From: Rivularia sp. PCC 7116
GTDB taxonomy: Bacteria > Cyanobacteriota > Cyanobacteriia > Cyanobacteriales > Nostocaceae
Direction: 5' to 3'
Assembly: GCF_000316665.1 (NCBI RefSeq)
Contig: NC_019678.1
Location: 5,704,001 to 5,768,000 of the forward strand
Length of the DNA stretch: 64,000 bases
The position numbers were made by a program, and so were the translations under genes. This document shows positions 29,194 through 37,722 of the stretch, piece by piece. The stretch's first letter is position 1. Each line of letters opens with the position of its first letter. Below the pieces are notes generated by a model. The model did no database searches, was not told where the DNA came from, and saw nothing but the letters and a program-made list of their open reading frames with translations.

Positions 29194-29580
29194 ATGTCAC
29201 CAGAACAAATCGAATCTATTGTCAACTCTTATCTAGAAAATATGTCAGCTATGAATGCCCAAGGTTGGGTAGAAAATTTTGCTGAAGATGCTTTGAGTTA
29301 CGATCCAGTCGGGGAACCACCAACTGTAATTCATGAAGGATTTCAAGAATTTATCGGACAATTACAAGCTGTGTTTGCACAACTTGAAGTCACAAAAGAG
29401 CATATTTTTATTGCCGGAAATGAAGCTGCTGTCAAATGGACAATGCGAGGAGTTAGTAAAACGCAGAAGACTGTCAGCGTTGAAGGTATTACAGTTTTAG
29501 AAATTAACGATGCTGGTAAGATTCAAACTACTCGCGCTTACTGGAATCCGAAAACGATAATAGCTCAATTACGTTCTTAA
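29194..29580 (+). CDS. SnoaL-like / NTF2-fold protein
   Basis: The 128-residue protein has the NTF2-like layout: an N-terminal helix with YLENMSAMNAQGWVENFAED, a proline-bearing loop DPVGEPPTV, then four strands ending TRAYWNPKTII. It lacks signals for export. Such proteins are often isomerase-like or small-molecule binding; the ligand is not deducible. Its stop overlaps by four bases the stop of the convergent small gene downstream. Confidence 0.78.
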   Translation: MSPEQIESIVNSYLENMSAMNAQGWVENFAEDALSYDPVGEPPTVIHEGFQEFIGQLQAVFAQLEVTKEHIFIAGNEAAVKWTMRGVSKTQKTVSVEGITVLEINDAGKIQTTRAYWNPKTIIAQLRS

Positions 29581-29834
29581 CGTCCGCGCTGTAAATCGTA
29601 AATTACCTTTTCTAAATACCAGCGTTCCGATTTACCGGGATGCTGACGCTTTGCTGAGTTAATCAATCTATCGGCTGTATTATGATGTACGAGATTTAAT
29701 AATTTACGTCGAAGAGCTTTACATCCCCTATCGGATGTACGAGCATGATATCTATTACTTCCGCCATTACGTTTTTTGTGGACTAATAAAGTTAATATTA
29801 TCGCGATAATTATAAATATTAATGCAATTGGCAT
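29577..29834 (-). CDS. Small membrane-anchored basic protein
   Basis: The 85-residue protein has one N-terminal helix (IALIFIIIAIILTLLVHKK) followed by a basic domain with SDRGCKALRRKLLNLVHHN, ADRLINSAKRQHPGKS and W-Y-L-E-K-V-I-Y-D-L-Q-R. The last part looks like a conserved cyanobacterial motif of unknown role. Stops of this gene and the convergent SnoaL-like gene overlap by four bases. Confidence 0.6.
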   Translation of the reverse strand: MPIALIFIIIAIILTLLVHKKRNGGSNRYHARTSDRGCKALRRKLLNLVHHNTADRLINSAKRQHPGKSERWYLEKVIYDLQRGR

Positions 29835-30023
29835 ACACTCACCCCATACAAGCAGCCAGTTAGATACAAGATATATATATAATTCCCTTGAGTTGGCGTT
29901 ATTATATCAGTCGATTAAATATTATTTTTCTAAGGTAAAATATTAAAATATAAATATTAGAGTAGGGAAAACCTCTGGCAGTAAGTTCTGTAAAACGATA
30001 AATATGCACTGCTGGGAACTGCT

Positions 30024-30362
30024 ATGTCTCAAAATAATAGAGAAGCACTTCGTATTGAAGAACTGTACAAATTAAAGCCAGTACACTTTGCTGACTTAAT
30101 AAGAGCTGCACAACTAGTTTACGATCCTGGTAAAGGAGTTAGTGGTATTGAAAGAGAAATTGATTGGAATGAATTTGGTATTCCCGATGGCGTTGCCGCA
30201 AACCTGCAATTACTCGGTAAGGAATTTCAGTACTCTTCCCCTCATGCACCTGTAGACGAAATTTGGAAACAATTAACTCCCGAAACTCGTATCTGGTTTG
30301 TCGAGAATAAAGAAAGATTATGGATTATTGAGGAATCTTTCCCCGCTTTGGATGAAGATTAA
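30024..30362 (+). CDS. Conserved cyanobacterial hypothetical protein
   Basis: The 112-residue soluble protein contains LYKLKPVHFADLIRAAQLVY, EFGIPDGVAANL and the C-terminal TPETRIWFVENKERLWIIEE. The codon use and good start (GCTATG after a purine stretch) indicate a real gene. I believe it is a widespread cyanobacterial family without an assigned function; nothing in the sequence gives a biochemical hint. It stands alone upstream of the Yfr2-like RNA genes. Confidence 0.65.
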   Translation: MSQNNREALRIEELYKLKPVHFADLIRAAQLVYDPGKGVSGIEREIDWNEFGIPDGVAANLQLLGKEFQYSSPHAPVDEIWKQLTPETRIWFVENKERLWIIEESFPALDED

Positions 30363-30442
30363 AGAAATGAAGAGATAAAGTTAGGAGTTGAAAGTTATCA
30401 AACCTCAAATAATAGCTGGTAACTGTTAACTGTAACTAAAAA

Positions 30443-30511
30443 TACAAAAAGCGTTTGGGAGTGTTGCCGTGTTTCCACCCCAAACGCTTTCTGTTTATCA
30501 CTTGCTCCTCA
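30443..30511 (-). ncRNA. yfr2: Yfr2-like small RNA, copy 1
   Basis: On the minus strand a TTGACA (30539-30544) and TATGGT (30518-30523) precede GTGTGTGAGGAGC, then a long hairpin whose arms are AAGCGTTTGGGG and CCCAAACGCTT around the loop region GTGGAAACACGGCAACACT, then a T run. From memory, this is the layout of the Yfr2 family: a GGAAACA-type loop within a terminator-like stem and an upstream GUGUGAGGAG stretch complementary to the CUCCUCACAC core of Yfr1. The start is an estimate. A second copy lies about 320 bp away. Confidence 0.75.
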
Positions 30512-30656
30512 CACACAACCATAGGTTAGCACTACTTCTGTCAATGCACAAGTGTGTGGGGTGACAGTTTGCACAGCGAACATTAATTAATTACCGGTTA
30601 AGAAGAGAAACTTTTCAGTTACAGCAAGGATTTTAGAATTATTTGTGGAAATTTAA

Positions 30657-30686
30657 AAACCCAGTTTTTTCAAAAAAAACCGGGTT
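30657..30686. repeat. AACCC-GGGTT hairpin between the sRNA genes
   Basis: AACCCAGTTTTTT pairs with AAAAAACCGGGTT. Similar hairpins occur at 38726-38751 and 49422-49450. They belong to a dispersed family that can serve as terminators. Confidence 0.55.
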
Positions 30687-30764
30687 GCTCAATATCTCGA
30701 ATTCTGGTGAATTATGAGAAGTACGTGGTTATTACAATGCTGGCTCAAAAAATCTAACAACTAG

Positions 30765-30832
30765 AAAGCAAAAAGCGCTCGGGAGTGTTGCCGTGTTTCC
30801 ACCCCAAGCGCTTTTCACTTTGCTCCTCACAC
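30765..30832 (-). ncRNA. yfr2: Yfr2-like small RNA, copy 2
   Basis: It shares with copy 1 the block AGTGCTAATCTATAGTTGTG (promoter -10 TATAGT at 30838-30843), GTGTGTGAGGAGC and a hairpin with the identical loop region GGGGTGGAAACACGGCAACA. The stem base differs with compensating changes (AAGCGCTTGGGG with CCCGAGCGCTT), with one mismatch, supporting a conserved RNA fold. A T-rich tail ends the hairpin. It lies downstream of purH on the same strand but has its own promoter-like sequence. Confidence 0.75.
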
Positions 30833-30931
30833 ACACAACTATAGATTAGCACTAGCTGGATGAAATGAAAAGCATCTCAGACAACATTTTGTAAAAATCA
30901 GTAATTTTTATGGTATAATGCTGTATAATTT

Positions 30932-32473
30932 TTAGTGCAAGAAATGCCTATTACCGGTTAAAATCATAGACAAGCCTAATTCATTTGCAGCCTTTATAGA
31001 ATCTTGGTCGCGCAGGCTTCCACCCGGTTGAATAATACCAGTAATTCCCGCAGATGCTGCGGTTCTAACTGAATCATCGAATGGGAAAAATCCGTCGCTA
31101 GCAAGAAATCCGCCTTTAGTTTTCTCTCCAGCTTCTTCTAAAGCAATTTTGACTGCGCCGACTCGGTTCATTTGTCCCGCCCCTACCCCTAGGGTAGTGA
31201 GTTCTTTACTAACTACAATTGCGTTGGACTTAACATGCTTGCAAACTTTCCAAGCAAACAGTAATTCTTCTATTTCTTTCTGGCTGGGTTTTTTATCAGT
31301 GACTATTTGCCATTTATTGCTGTCGGCTATAATATCGTCTGCTGCTTGCATCAGGAAACCACCGGCAATGACTTTGATAGTTTCTTTGGCTCCGCTTTGT
31401 AAATCTGGCAGTATTAATACCCGCAGCTTGGATTTAGCGGCGATAATTTCCTTTGCATCATCTTCACAGCCCGGTGCAACTACGCATTCTAAAAATGTCT
31501 TGGTTAATTCTGCAGCAGTAGCAGCATCGATTGGTTGATTTAAAGCCACAATACCCCCAAAAGCAGAAATTGAATCGGCATTGAAGGCTTTTTGATAAGC
31601 TTCTACCAAAGTATTACCCAAAGCTACACCACAGGGATTAGTATGCTTGAGAACTACAGCTGCGGGAGTATCAGTAAATTCGGTGATGATGCGTCTAGCA
31701 GCTTCTAAATCAACTAAATTGTTGTAACTGAGTTCCTTGCCTTGTAATTTAGTCGCAGCAGCCCATCCGCTAGTCGTTCCCGTTTGATACCAAGCAGCAG
31801 TTTGATGGGGATTTTCGCCGTAGCGCAAGGATTGTACTTGTTTACCTGTAATCGTGAATTGTTGAGGAGTTTCTTGATTGCCAGAAATTTGATTGCTTAA
31901 ATAAGCCGAAATTGCTTGGTCGTATTCAGAAGTATGTAAAAATCCTTTTAAAGCGGCTCTTTGACGAAATTCTAAAGACGCTTCGCCTTTATTTTGACGT
32001 AAATCTTGTAAATATTCTTCATACTGTGCCGGATTGCATAGTACTGTAAGATGAGCAAAGTTTTTTGCAGATGCTCTTAACATTGCTGGGCCACCGATAT
32101 CAATTTGTTCGACAGCTTCGGGTAAAGTAACTCCGTCTTTAGCTATAGTTTCCTCAAAAGGGTAAAGATTTACAACTACCAAATCAATCGGACGAATTTG
32201 ATTGTCTTGTAAATCCGCCACATCTTGAGAATTATCTCTTCGCGCTAAAATACCGCCATGAATTCGCGGATGTAAAGTCTTTACTCGTCCACCCAAAATT
32301 TCCGGCGAACCGGTATAATCGGCAACTTTAGTAACAGTTAATCCGGCATCTTTTAAAACTTTAGCGGTGCCTCCACTGCTGATAAATTCAAAGTTAAACT
32401 CTTCTTGCAAGCTTCGAGCAAAATCGACTAAGCCTGTTTTGTTAGATACACTCAGCAGTGCTAGACGCGCCAT
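30932..32473 (-). CDS. purH: Bifunctional AICAR transformylase / IMP cyclohydrolase PurH
   Basis: This protein of about 513 residues performs the last two steps of purine synthesis: formylation of AICAR with 10-formyl-THF and ring closure to IMP. Visible are the MGS-like cyclohydrolase domain (MARLALLSVSNKTGLVDFA, SSGGTAKVL, LGGRVKTLHPRIHGGILARR, DLVVVNLYPFE, IDIGGPAMLRASAKN) and the transformylase part (LRYGENPHQTAAWY, VVLKHTNPCGVALG, SISAFGGIVALN, SDGFFPFDDSV, GITGIIQPGGSLRD, GNRHFLH end). I take the ATG at 32473; an ATG six bases upstream adds two residues. Length is normal. Confidence 0.97.
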   Translation of the reverse strand: MARLALLSVSNKTGLVDFARSLQEEFNFEFISSGGTAKVLKDAGLTVTKVADYTGSPEILGGRVKTLHPRIHGGILARRDNSQDVADLQDNQIRPIDLVVVNLYPFEETIAKDGVTLPEAVEQIDIGGPAMLRASAKNFAHLTVLCNPAQYEEYLQDLRQNKGEASLEFRQRAALKGFLHTSEYDQAISAYLSNQISGNQETPQQFTITGKQVQSLRYGENPHQTAAWYQTGTTSGWAAATKLQGKELSYNNLVDLEAARRIITEFTDTPAAVVLKHTNPCGVALGNTLVEAYQKAFNADSISAFGGIVALNQPIDAATAAELTKTFLECVVAPGCEDDAKEIIAAKSKLRVLILPDLQSGAKETIKVIAGGFLMQAADDIIADSNKWQIVTDKKPSQKEIEELLFAWKVCKHVKSNAIVVSKELTTLGVGAGQMNRVGAVKIALEEAGEKTKGGFLASDGFFPFDDSVRTAASAGITGIIQPGGSLRDQDSIKAANELGLSMILTGNRHFLH

Positions 32474-32688
32474 AATCAATAACTTTCCTGGAATCTTAAT
32501 TTATTAGCAGGGCAAAGAATATTTTAAGACTAAGAGGGGGTTAAAGGTCAAAGGTTACAGGTTAAAGGTTAAAAATCAATAAGTTCTAACTCTTCACTCG
32601 CTACTTGCTACTCACTACTTCCTATTCCCTACGATCTCACCCAACAAGTAATATTAGGAGAGCAAACCGGATTTCTTTCTATTGAATA

Positions 32689-33324
32689 ATGGCTAAGGCT
32701 TTAGATTTTATCGACGTACCACCCAATAGTGGAGATGCGACTAAAGGATTAATTGTCATCTTACACGGCTGGGGTGCAAATGCAGAAGATGTAGCATCAA
32801 TAGTACCTTTTTTACAATTACCGGGGTATCATTTTGTATTTCCTAATGCACCTTTTCCCCATCCTCACTCACCCATAGGCAGAGCATGGTATGACCTAAG
32901 TCAAGATAATATGTATGAAGGGTTAACTGAAAGCCGGGAATTGCTAATTGATTGCTTGCAGTCTTTAGAAAATAGTACGGGCATACCTTTGAAGCAAACA
33001 ATTTTGAGTGGTTTTTCTCAGGGAGGGGCGATGACTTTAGATGTAGGATTAAAGCTGCCCTGTTGTGGTTTAATTTCTATGAGTGGGTATTTACATTCAA
33101 ATATTCAAAATATTGAAACCCCTGCTACAAATATTCTACCGCCAGTGTTAATTATGCACGGGAAACAAGATGCAGTTGTGCCTTTACAAGCTGCAACAAA
33201 ATCCCGAGATGTACTAGAATCCCTTGCAGTTCCTTTAGAGTATTATGAATTTGAGGGAGGACATCAAATTAGTTCTCAAATGCTGGATGTCGCACGTACT
33301 TTCATTCTCAGCAACCTTACTTAA
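32689..33324 (+). CDS. Alpha/beta hydrolase of the carboxylesterase/phospholipase type
   Basis: The 211-residue cytosolic protein has the oxyanion segment LHGWGANAEDV, the nucleophile elbow GFSQGGAMTL, the acid HGKQDAVVP and the His in EGGHQI, a complete Ser-Asp-His triad. It resembles small serine esterases (YpfH/EstB-like) and acyl-protein thioesterases, so hydrolysis of short esters or thioesters is likely. Length is typical. It is divergent from purH across a 215-bp spacer containing low-complexity TACTT repeats. Confidence 0.88.
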   Translation: MAKALDFIDVPPNSGDATKGLIVILHGWGANAEDVASIVPFLQLPGYHFVFPNAPFPHPHSPIGRAWYDLSQDNMYEGLTESRELLIDCLQSLENSTGIPLKQTILSGFSQGGAMTLDVGLKLPCCGLISMSGYLHSNIQNIETPATNILPPVLIMHGKQDAVVPLQAATKSRDVLESLAVPLEYYEFEGGHQISSQMLDVARTFILSNLT

Positions 33325-33478
33325 TTAAGGTTACAAAAGCTTTACAAAGTACGGTGAATTCCCGGAAGAAAATTCACGTAATTCGCGTCTACTAATGAGT
33401 AAGATAGATCGGGTGGATGCGTTAAGCGCAAATAAACCCATGCTGGATGGTGTTGCTACTTATGGGAGGGGCTAACAG

Positions 33479-33691
33479 ATGAAGACTTTGACCATTTCTA
33501 AAACCAATATCGCCACTATGACTTCACAGGAAGTGGATAAATTGGCTATACGTTTGGAACAAGACGATTACAGTAATGCTTTTGAAGGTTTGGAAGATTG
33601 GCATTTACTGCGTGCGATCGCGTTTCAACGTCCCGAGTTAGTAGAATCCTACATCCACCTTTTGGATTTGGAAGCCTACGACGAAGCGTAA
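33479..33691 (+). CDS. DUF2555 small protein
   Basis: The 70-residue protein has LAIRLEQDDYSNAFEGLEDW, HLLRAIAFQRPELVESYI and ends LDLEAYDEA, a pattern of the cyanobacterial DUF2555 family. No function is known. It is preceded by GGGAGGGGCTAACAG, giving a strong ribosome site. It lies just upstream of coaBC, separated by an STRR-rich 170-bp spacer. Confidence 0.82.
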   Translation: MKTLTISKTNIATMTSQEVDKLAIRLEQDDYSNAFEGLEDWHLLRAIAFQRPELVESYIHLLDLEAYDEA

Positions 33692-33818
33692 TCAGTTGTC
33701 AGTTAACAATTAACAGTTAACAGTTATCAGTCGTTTGCTCAAAAGGTGTGGATCGTCAGTTCTCATATTCCGTAAGGCTTTGGTATATATAAGTTTTAGG
33801 ATGTTTATTGATTATCTG

Positions 33819-33831
33819 CACCCTCCGGGTG
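33819..33831. repeat. Second copy of the CACCC-GGGTG repeat
   Basis: CACCCTCCGGGTG is identical to 10239-10251. The upstream piece GGTGTGGATCGTCA at about 33743 is the reverse complement of 10228-10241, so the repeat halves occur in different relative orientation. Confidence 0.5.
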
Positions 33832-33864
33832 AAAATTGATAAATTGTTGATTGTTAACTGATAA

Positions 33865-35052
33865 ATGAAAAGGGTGTTGATTGGTGTTTGTGGCGGCATC
33901 GCTGCTTATAAAATTTGTGAAGTTGTTTCTACTTTGTTTAAATCTGGAGTGGAAGTACGCACAATTGTGACAAACTCCGCACAGCACTTTATTACACCTT
34001 TAACTTTCTCTACTCTTTCTCGTCAGTCTGCTTATACTGACGAGAATTTTTGGTATTCGGGTAATTCTCGCCCTTTACATATCGAGTTGGGAGAATGGGC
34101 AGATATTTTGTTAATTGCTCCATTGACAGCGAATACTTTGGCAAAGTTAGCTTATGGAATAGCTGACAATCTTTTATTAAATACTGTTTTAGCTTCAACT
34201 TGTCCCATTTTGCTGGCTCCAGCGATGAATACCGATATGTGGGAGCAGCAAACGGTACAAGAGAATTGGCAGAAGGTTTTAAATTTAAGTCGCTTTCACG
34301 GTTTAGATACTGCATCGGGTTTATTAGCTTGCGACAGGGTTGGTGCGGGAAGAATGGCTGAACCTAGGGAGATTGTTGCTTACGTACAGTCGTTGTTGCA
34401 AACTGGGGGAAAGCAAGATTTTTCTGGTAAGAAAGTCTTAATTAGTGCTGGAGGTACGCGAGAATATTTAGATCCGGTGAGGTTTATCGGCAATCCGGCT
34501 ACGGGAAAAATGGGGTTGGCTTTAGCACATGCGGCTCTACATCGCGGTGCGGATGTGACTTTGGTACGCGGTGCGGCAAGTTGGGATTTTCCTTTGGGAG
34601 TTAAGGGTATAACGGTAGATACTGCTGAGGAAATGCGTTTGCAAATGTTACGGTGCTTGCCAGATGCGGATATCATTATTATGTCGGCTGCTGTTGCGGA
34701 TGTGAAACCGAAGGAATATAGTTCGCAGAAGTTACCGAAAAAGGCGCTTCCGGAAGCTTTAATTTTGGAGAATGTACTCGATATTATTGCTGAATTAGCA
34801 AGTCATAAACGCGATAATCAAAAGTTGATTGGTTTCGCTGCTCAAACTGGGGATATTGTGACTCCAGCTAGGGATAAATTGCAAAGGAAGAATTTAGATG
34901 CAATTGTTGCTAATCCCATTGATGAAATTGGTAGCGGATTTGGTAGCGATACAAATAAGGCTATATATATAGATAGGAAAGGGAAAGAAGTTGAGATTCC
35001 GATGTGTTCTAAGTTGGAAATGGCGCATCGGGTATTAGAGTTAGGAGTTTAG
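33865..35052 (+). CDS. coaBC: Bifunctional CoaBC (coenzyme A biosynthesis)
   Basis: The 395-residue protein joins an N-terminal phosphopantothenoylcysteine decarboxylase ([18 protein letters not shown] region [25 protein letters not shown], and the Cys of [14 protein letters not shown]) with a C-terminal phosphopantothenate-cysteine ligase ([49 protein letters not shown]). All motifs are intact. It supplies 4'-phosphopantetheine for CoA in the cytoplasm. Length is normal and the ATG at 33865 begins directly with the first strand. Confidence 0.96.
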   Translation: MKRVLIGVCGGIAAYKICEVVSTLFKSGVEVRTIVTNSAQHFITPLTFSTLSRQSAYTDENFWYSGNSRPLHIELGEWADILLIAPLTANTLAKLAYGIADNLLLNTVLASTCPILLAPAMNTDMWEQQTVQENWQKVLNLSRFHGLDTASGLLACDRVGAGRMAEPREIVAYVQSLLQTGGKQDFSGKKVLISAGGTREYLDPVRFIGNPATGKMGLALAHAALHRGADVTLVRGAASWDFPLGVKGITVDTAEEMRLQMLRCLPDADIIIMSAAVADVKPKEYSSQKLPKKALPEALILENVLDIIAELASHKRDNQKLIGFAAQTGDIVTPARDKLQRKNLDAIVANPIDEIGSGFGSDTNKAIYIDRKGKEVEIPMCSKLEMAHRVLELGV

Positions 35053-35075
35053 AGACGGGGCGCAGTGCTTAACTT

Positions 35076-35177
35076 GTTCCCAGTCTCTGGCTGGGAACCC
35101 CTAGTAGGAGGCTCTGCCTCCAATACATCTGTTGAGGCAGAGCCTCATGATATGCATTACAAGGCAGAGCCTTGTAA
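35076..35177. repeat. Cluster of three hairpin repeats
   Basis: Three palindromes follow coaBC: GTTCCCAG-TCTCTGG-CTGGGAAC (35076-35098), GAGGCTCTGCCTC with GAGGCAGAGCCTC (35108-35146) and the near-perfect TTACAAGGCAGAGCCTTGTAA (35157-35177). These are GGCAGAGCC-type repeats seen widely in cyanobacterial intergenic DNA. They could also end the coaBC transcript. Confidence 0.7.
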
Positions 35178-35838
35178 CGAGAGTTTAATCTTACTTCTTT
35201 TATTTTTTTCAGCGCTTCCAAATTGTATTGAAATTTTGATATTTTAATAATTATCCGATGAATGAGTATTTTGATTTTATTTTTGGAAGTTTATATCTAT
35301 CAAATAACATCATGTATCATTTTTAATCAGGCATAAAAAAATATTTATTAATTCGGAATATCTCTAAATTTAACAAAATGGTGCGCTAGACTGAAGCCAT
35401 AATAAACATTAAATTACCCTACAAAATGCTGTTATCAGTCGCTTGACAAAAATTAATGCTTGAAGTAACATGCCCGATATACTGAAAATACTCATGTTAA
35501 TTGAAAATAAAGATTAAAATAAATATGAAGCTATTTTTGGTTTCTTTTCTAACATCAAAAAGTCGTTAATATCTCACATAAATTTTTTGTGAAATTTGTG
35601 TCTACCCATCATCATTTATTTGTGAGATTAAAAAAAGCAAAATATTCTCTGGGAGTGGTTTGTCATATCACCATTACGTTTAGTATGTTTATTTCTGAGT
35701 GATGAATCTATTCGGAATTATTTTGTAAACTCTTTGCTTCTTTCTCTATAAAAACCACGTCTAATCGTATATTTATTGTTCACTATCCTGAAACCTAAGT
35801 TAACTTTGGGTAAGTTAGAAAGCGGTAGTCTAATAACT
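35178..35838. other. AT-rich spacer upstream of the kinase-FGE gene
   Basis: 660 bp without a credible gene. In-frame codons from 35776 precede the kinase start but do not look like family sequence. The region is AT-rich with no assignable operator. Confidence 0.4.
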
Positions 35839-37665
35839 ATGAAAATCTGCCAGAATCCTAACTGTTCTAATCCTTTTAATTCAAACGGTAATCGGTTTTG
35901 TGTTGGTTGCGGTGCCGATAATTTCGGCGACTTATTAAGAAACCGTTACCGCGTCAAAAGGTTATTGGGTACGGGTGGTTTTGGTAGAACTTATGAAGCC
36001 CAAGATTTAGATCGACTTGATGCTGCTTGCGTTGTGAAGCAGTTTATCAGGGAATCACAAGGAACTACAGCCCGTGCTAAAGCAGCGCAATTGTTTCGTC
36101 AGGAAGCCAAACGTTTGTTTGAGTTAGGGGAAAATCATTCACAGATTCCCCGATTGGTGGCTTATTTTGAGCAAGGTAGCTGCATGTATTTAGTGCAGGA
36201 GTTTATTGATGGGGATAATTTACATCAACAGTTGCTGCGAAAAGCTTTTAATGAAACTGAAATTTGGCAAGTTTTAACTGATTTACTGCCGGTGTTGGAA
36301 TTTATTCATCAACGCCAGGTAATTCATCGCGATATAAAACCGGAAAATATCATCCGTCGAATTGGTGATGGTAAATTGGTTTTGATTGACTTTGGTGGTG
36401 CAAAACAGGTTACCCAAAATAATTTAGCCCAGAAGGGTACGGGTATTTATACTCTAGGTTATGCACCAGCCGAACAAATGGCGGGTTATGCTTGTGCTGC
36501 TAGCGATTTGTATGCTTTGGGTGCTACCTGCGTGCGGCTGTTAACTGGTTGTTTGGTTAAGCAAGATGAGTATGGAAATCTTTACGATCCAATTTACGAT
36601 CCAATTAATGGAAAATGGTTGTGGCGAGAATATTTGATAAATAATGGCATTACTATCAGTCACAAGCTGACGCGAATCCTCGATAAATTACTCAAGCATT
36701 TTGTGCGGGAAAGGTATCAATCGGCTGCTGATGTGCTGTTAGATGTGAAGGATACTTTATATGATGCCATTCCTTTACCCGTTATAAACAATAATTCCGT
36801 TTCCGTGGTTTCGCAACAAAATCAAGCTGATTCCCAACATAGCTTTCAATTTGAGACAATTACCGTAGATAAATATGCCAAAGTAGTTAATCGCGATCGC
36901 AACCAGGCAGAGTATTTTTTCCAAGAGTTGGATAACCGCGCAAAGCTAGAAATGGTATACCTTTGCGGCGGCACGTTTATGATGGGTTCCTCGGAATACG
37001 AAGGATATGATAGCGAACATCCGCAACATTTTGTGACAATCAAGCCTTTATTTATGAGTAAATTTGCGATTACTCAAGCACAATGGTTAGCAGTAGCCAA
37101 ACTTCCTCAAATTAAACAGTATTTAAATCCAGAGCCTTCATATTTTAAAGGTGATTCCCACCCGGTAGAGCAAATATCTTGGAATGAAGCGATAGAATTT
37201 TGCGCTCGTTTGTCCCAATATTCCGGAAGACAGTACCGTTTACCCAGCGAAGCTGAATGGGAATACGCTTGTCGAGCCAATACAATTACACCTTTTCATT
37301 TCGGGGATACCATCACTTCCGATTTGGTAAACCACGACGGTAACTATACTTATGCATCGGCACCCAAAGGAAAATACCGACAAGGTACGACTCCTGTAGG
37401 AAGTTTTCTGCCGAATGCTTTTGGTTTGTACGATATGCACGGTAACGTCTGGGAATGGTGCGCCGATCCCTGGCATGATGATTATCATCAGGCTCCCAAT
37501 GATGGTAGAGTTTGGCTGGAAAATGGGGATAATAATTTACGAGTCATGCGCGGTGGCTCCTGGTTTAACGTACCTCGGTTTTGTCGTAGTGCTTTGCGGT
37601 ATAAAGGTGAAACGAGTTTGCGGGATGTTTTTATTGGGTTGAGAGTTGTGAGTGATGCGGCTTAA
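35839..37665 (+). CDS. Ser/Thr protein kinase fused to an FGE-sulfatase (C-type-lectin fold) domain
   Basis: The 608-residue protein starts with a zinc ribbon (CQNPNC...CVGCG), then a Hanks-type kinase (LLGTGGFGRTYEAQD, lysine in VVKQF, HRDIKPENI, DFGGAKQ, YAPAEQMAG). The C-terminal part is formylglycine-generating-enzyme-like: MVYLCGGTFMMGSSEYEGYD, RLPSEAEWEYACRA, NAFGLYDMHGNVWEWC, RVMRGGSWFNVPRFCRSALR, FIGLRVV. The pair of active-site Cys of true FGE is not obvious, so it is more likely a binding module. Such C-termini are also the variable part of diversity-generating retroelement targets. The start at 35839 begins the zinc ribbon. Confidence 0.9.
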   Translation: MKICQNPNCSNPFNSNGNRFCVGCGADNFGDLLRNRYRVKRLLGTGGFGRTYEAQDLDRLDAACVVKQFIRESQGTTARAKAAQLFRQEAKRLFELGENHSQIPRLVAYFEQGSCMYLVQEFIDGDNLHQQLLRKAFNETEIWQVLTDLLPVLEFIHQRQVIHRDIKPENIIRRIGDGKLVLIDFGGAKQVTQNNLAQKGTGIYTLGYAPAEQMAGYACAASDLYALGATCVRLLTGCLVKQDEYGNLYDPIYDPINGKWLWREYLINNGITISHKLTRILDKLLKHFVRERYQSAADVLLDVKDTLYDAIPLPVINNNSVSVVSQQNQADSQHSFQFETITVDKYAKVVNRDRNQAEYFFQELDNRAKLEMVYLCGGTFMMGSSEYEGYDSEHPQHFVTIKPLFMSKFAITQAQWLAVAKLPQIKQYLNPEPSYFKGDSHPVEQISWNEAIEFCARLSQYSGRQYRLPSEAEWEYACRANTITPFHFGDTITSDLVNHDGNYTYASAPKGKYRQGTTPVGSFLPNAFGLYDMHGNVWEWCADPWHDDYHQAPNDGRVWLENGDNNLRVMRGGSWFNVPRFCRSALRYKGETSLRDVFIGLRVVSDAA

Positions 37666-37722
37666 GTTTAAGGATTATTGGGCGGGCAGGGATGCCTACC
37701 CCACAAGAGAAAAGCCCGCAGA

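Noticed and set aside
37540-37665. Complete diversity-generating retroelement in this window
   Set aside because: No reverse transcriptase gene, accessory gene or adenine-rich template repeat is present.
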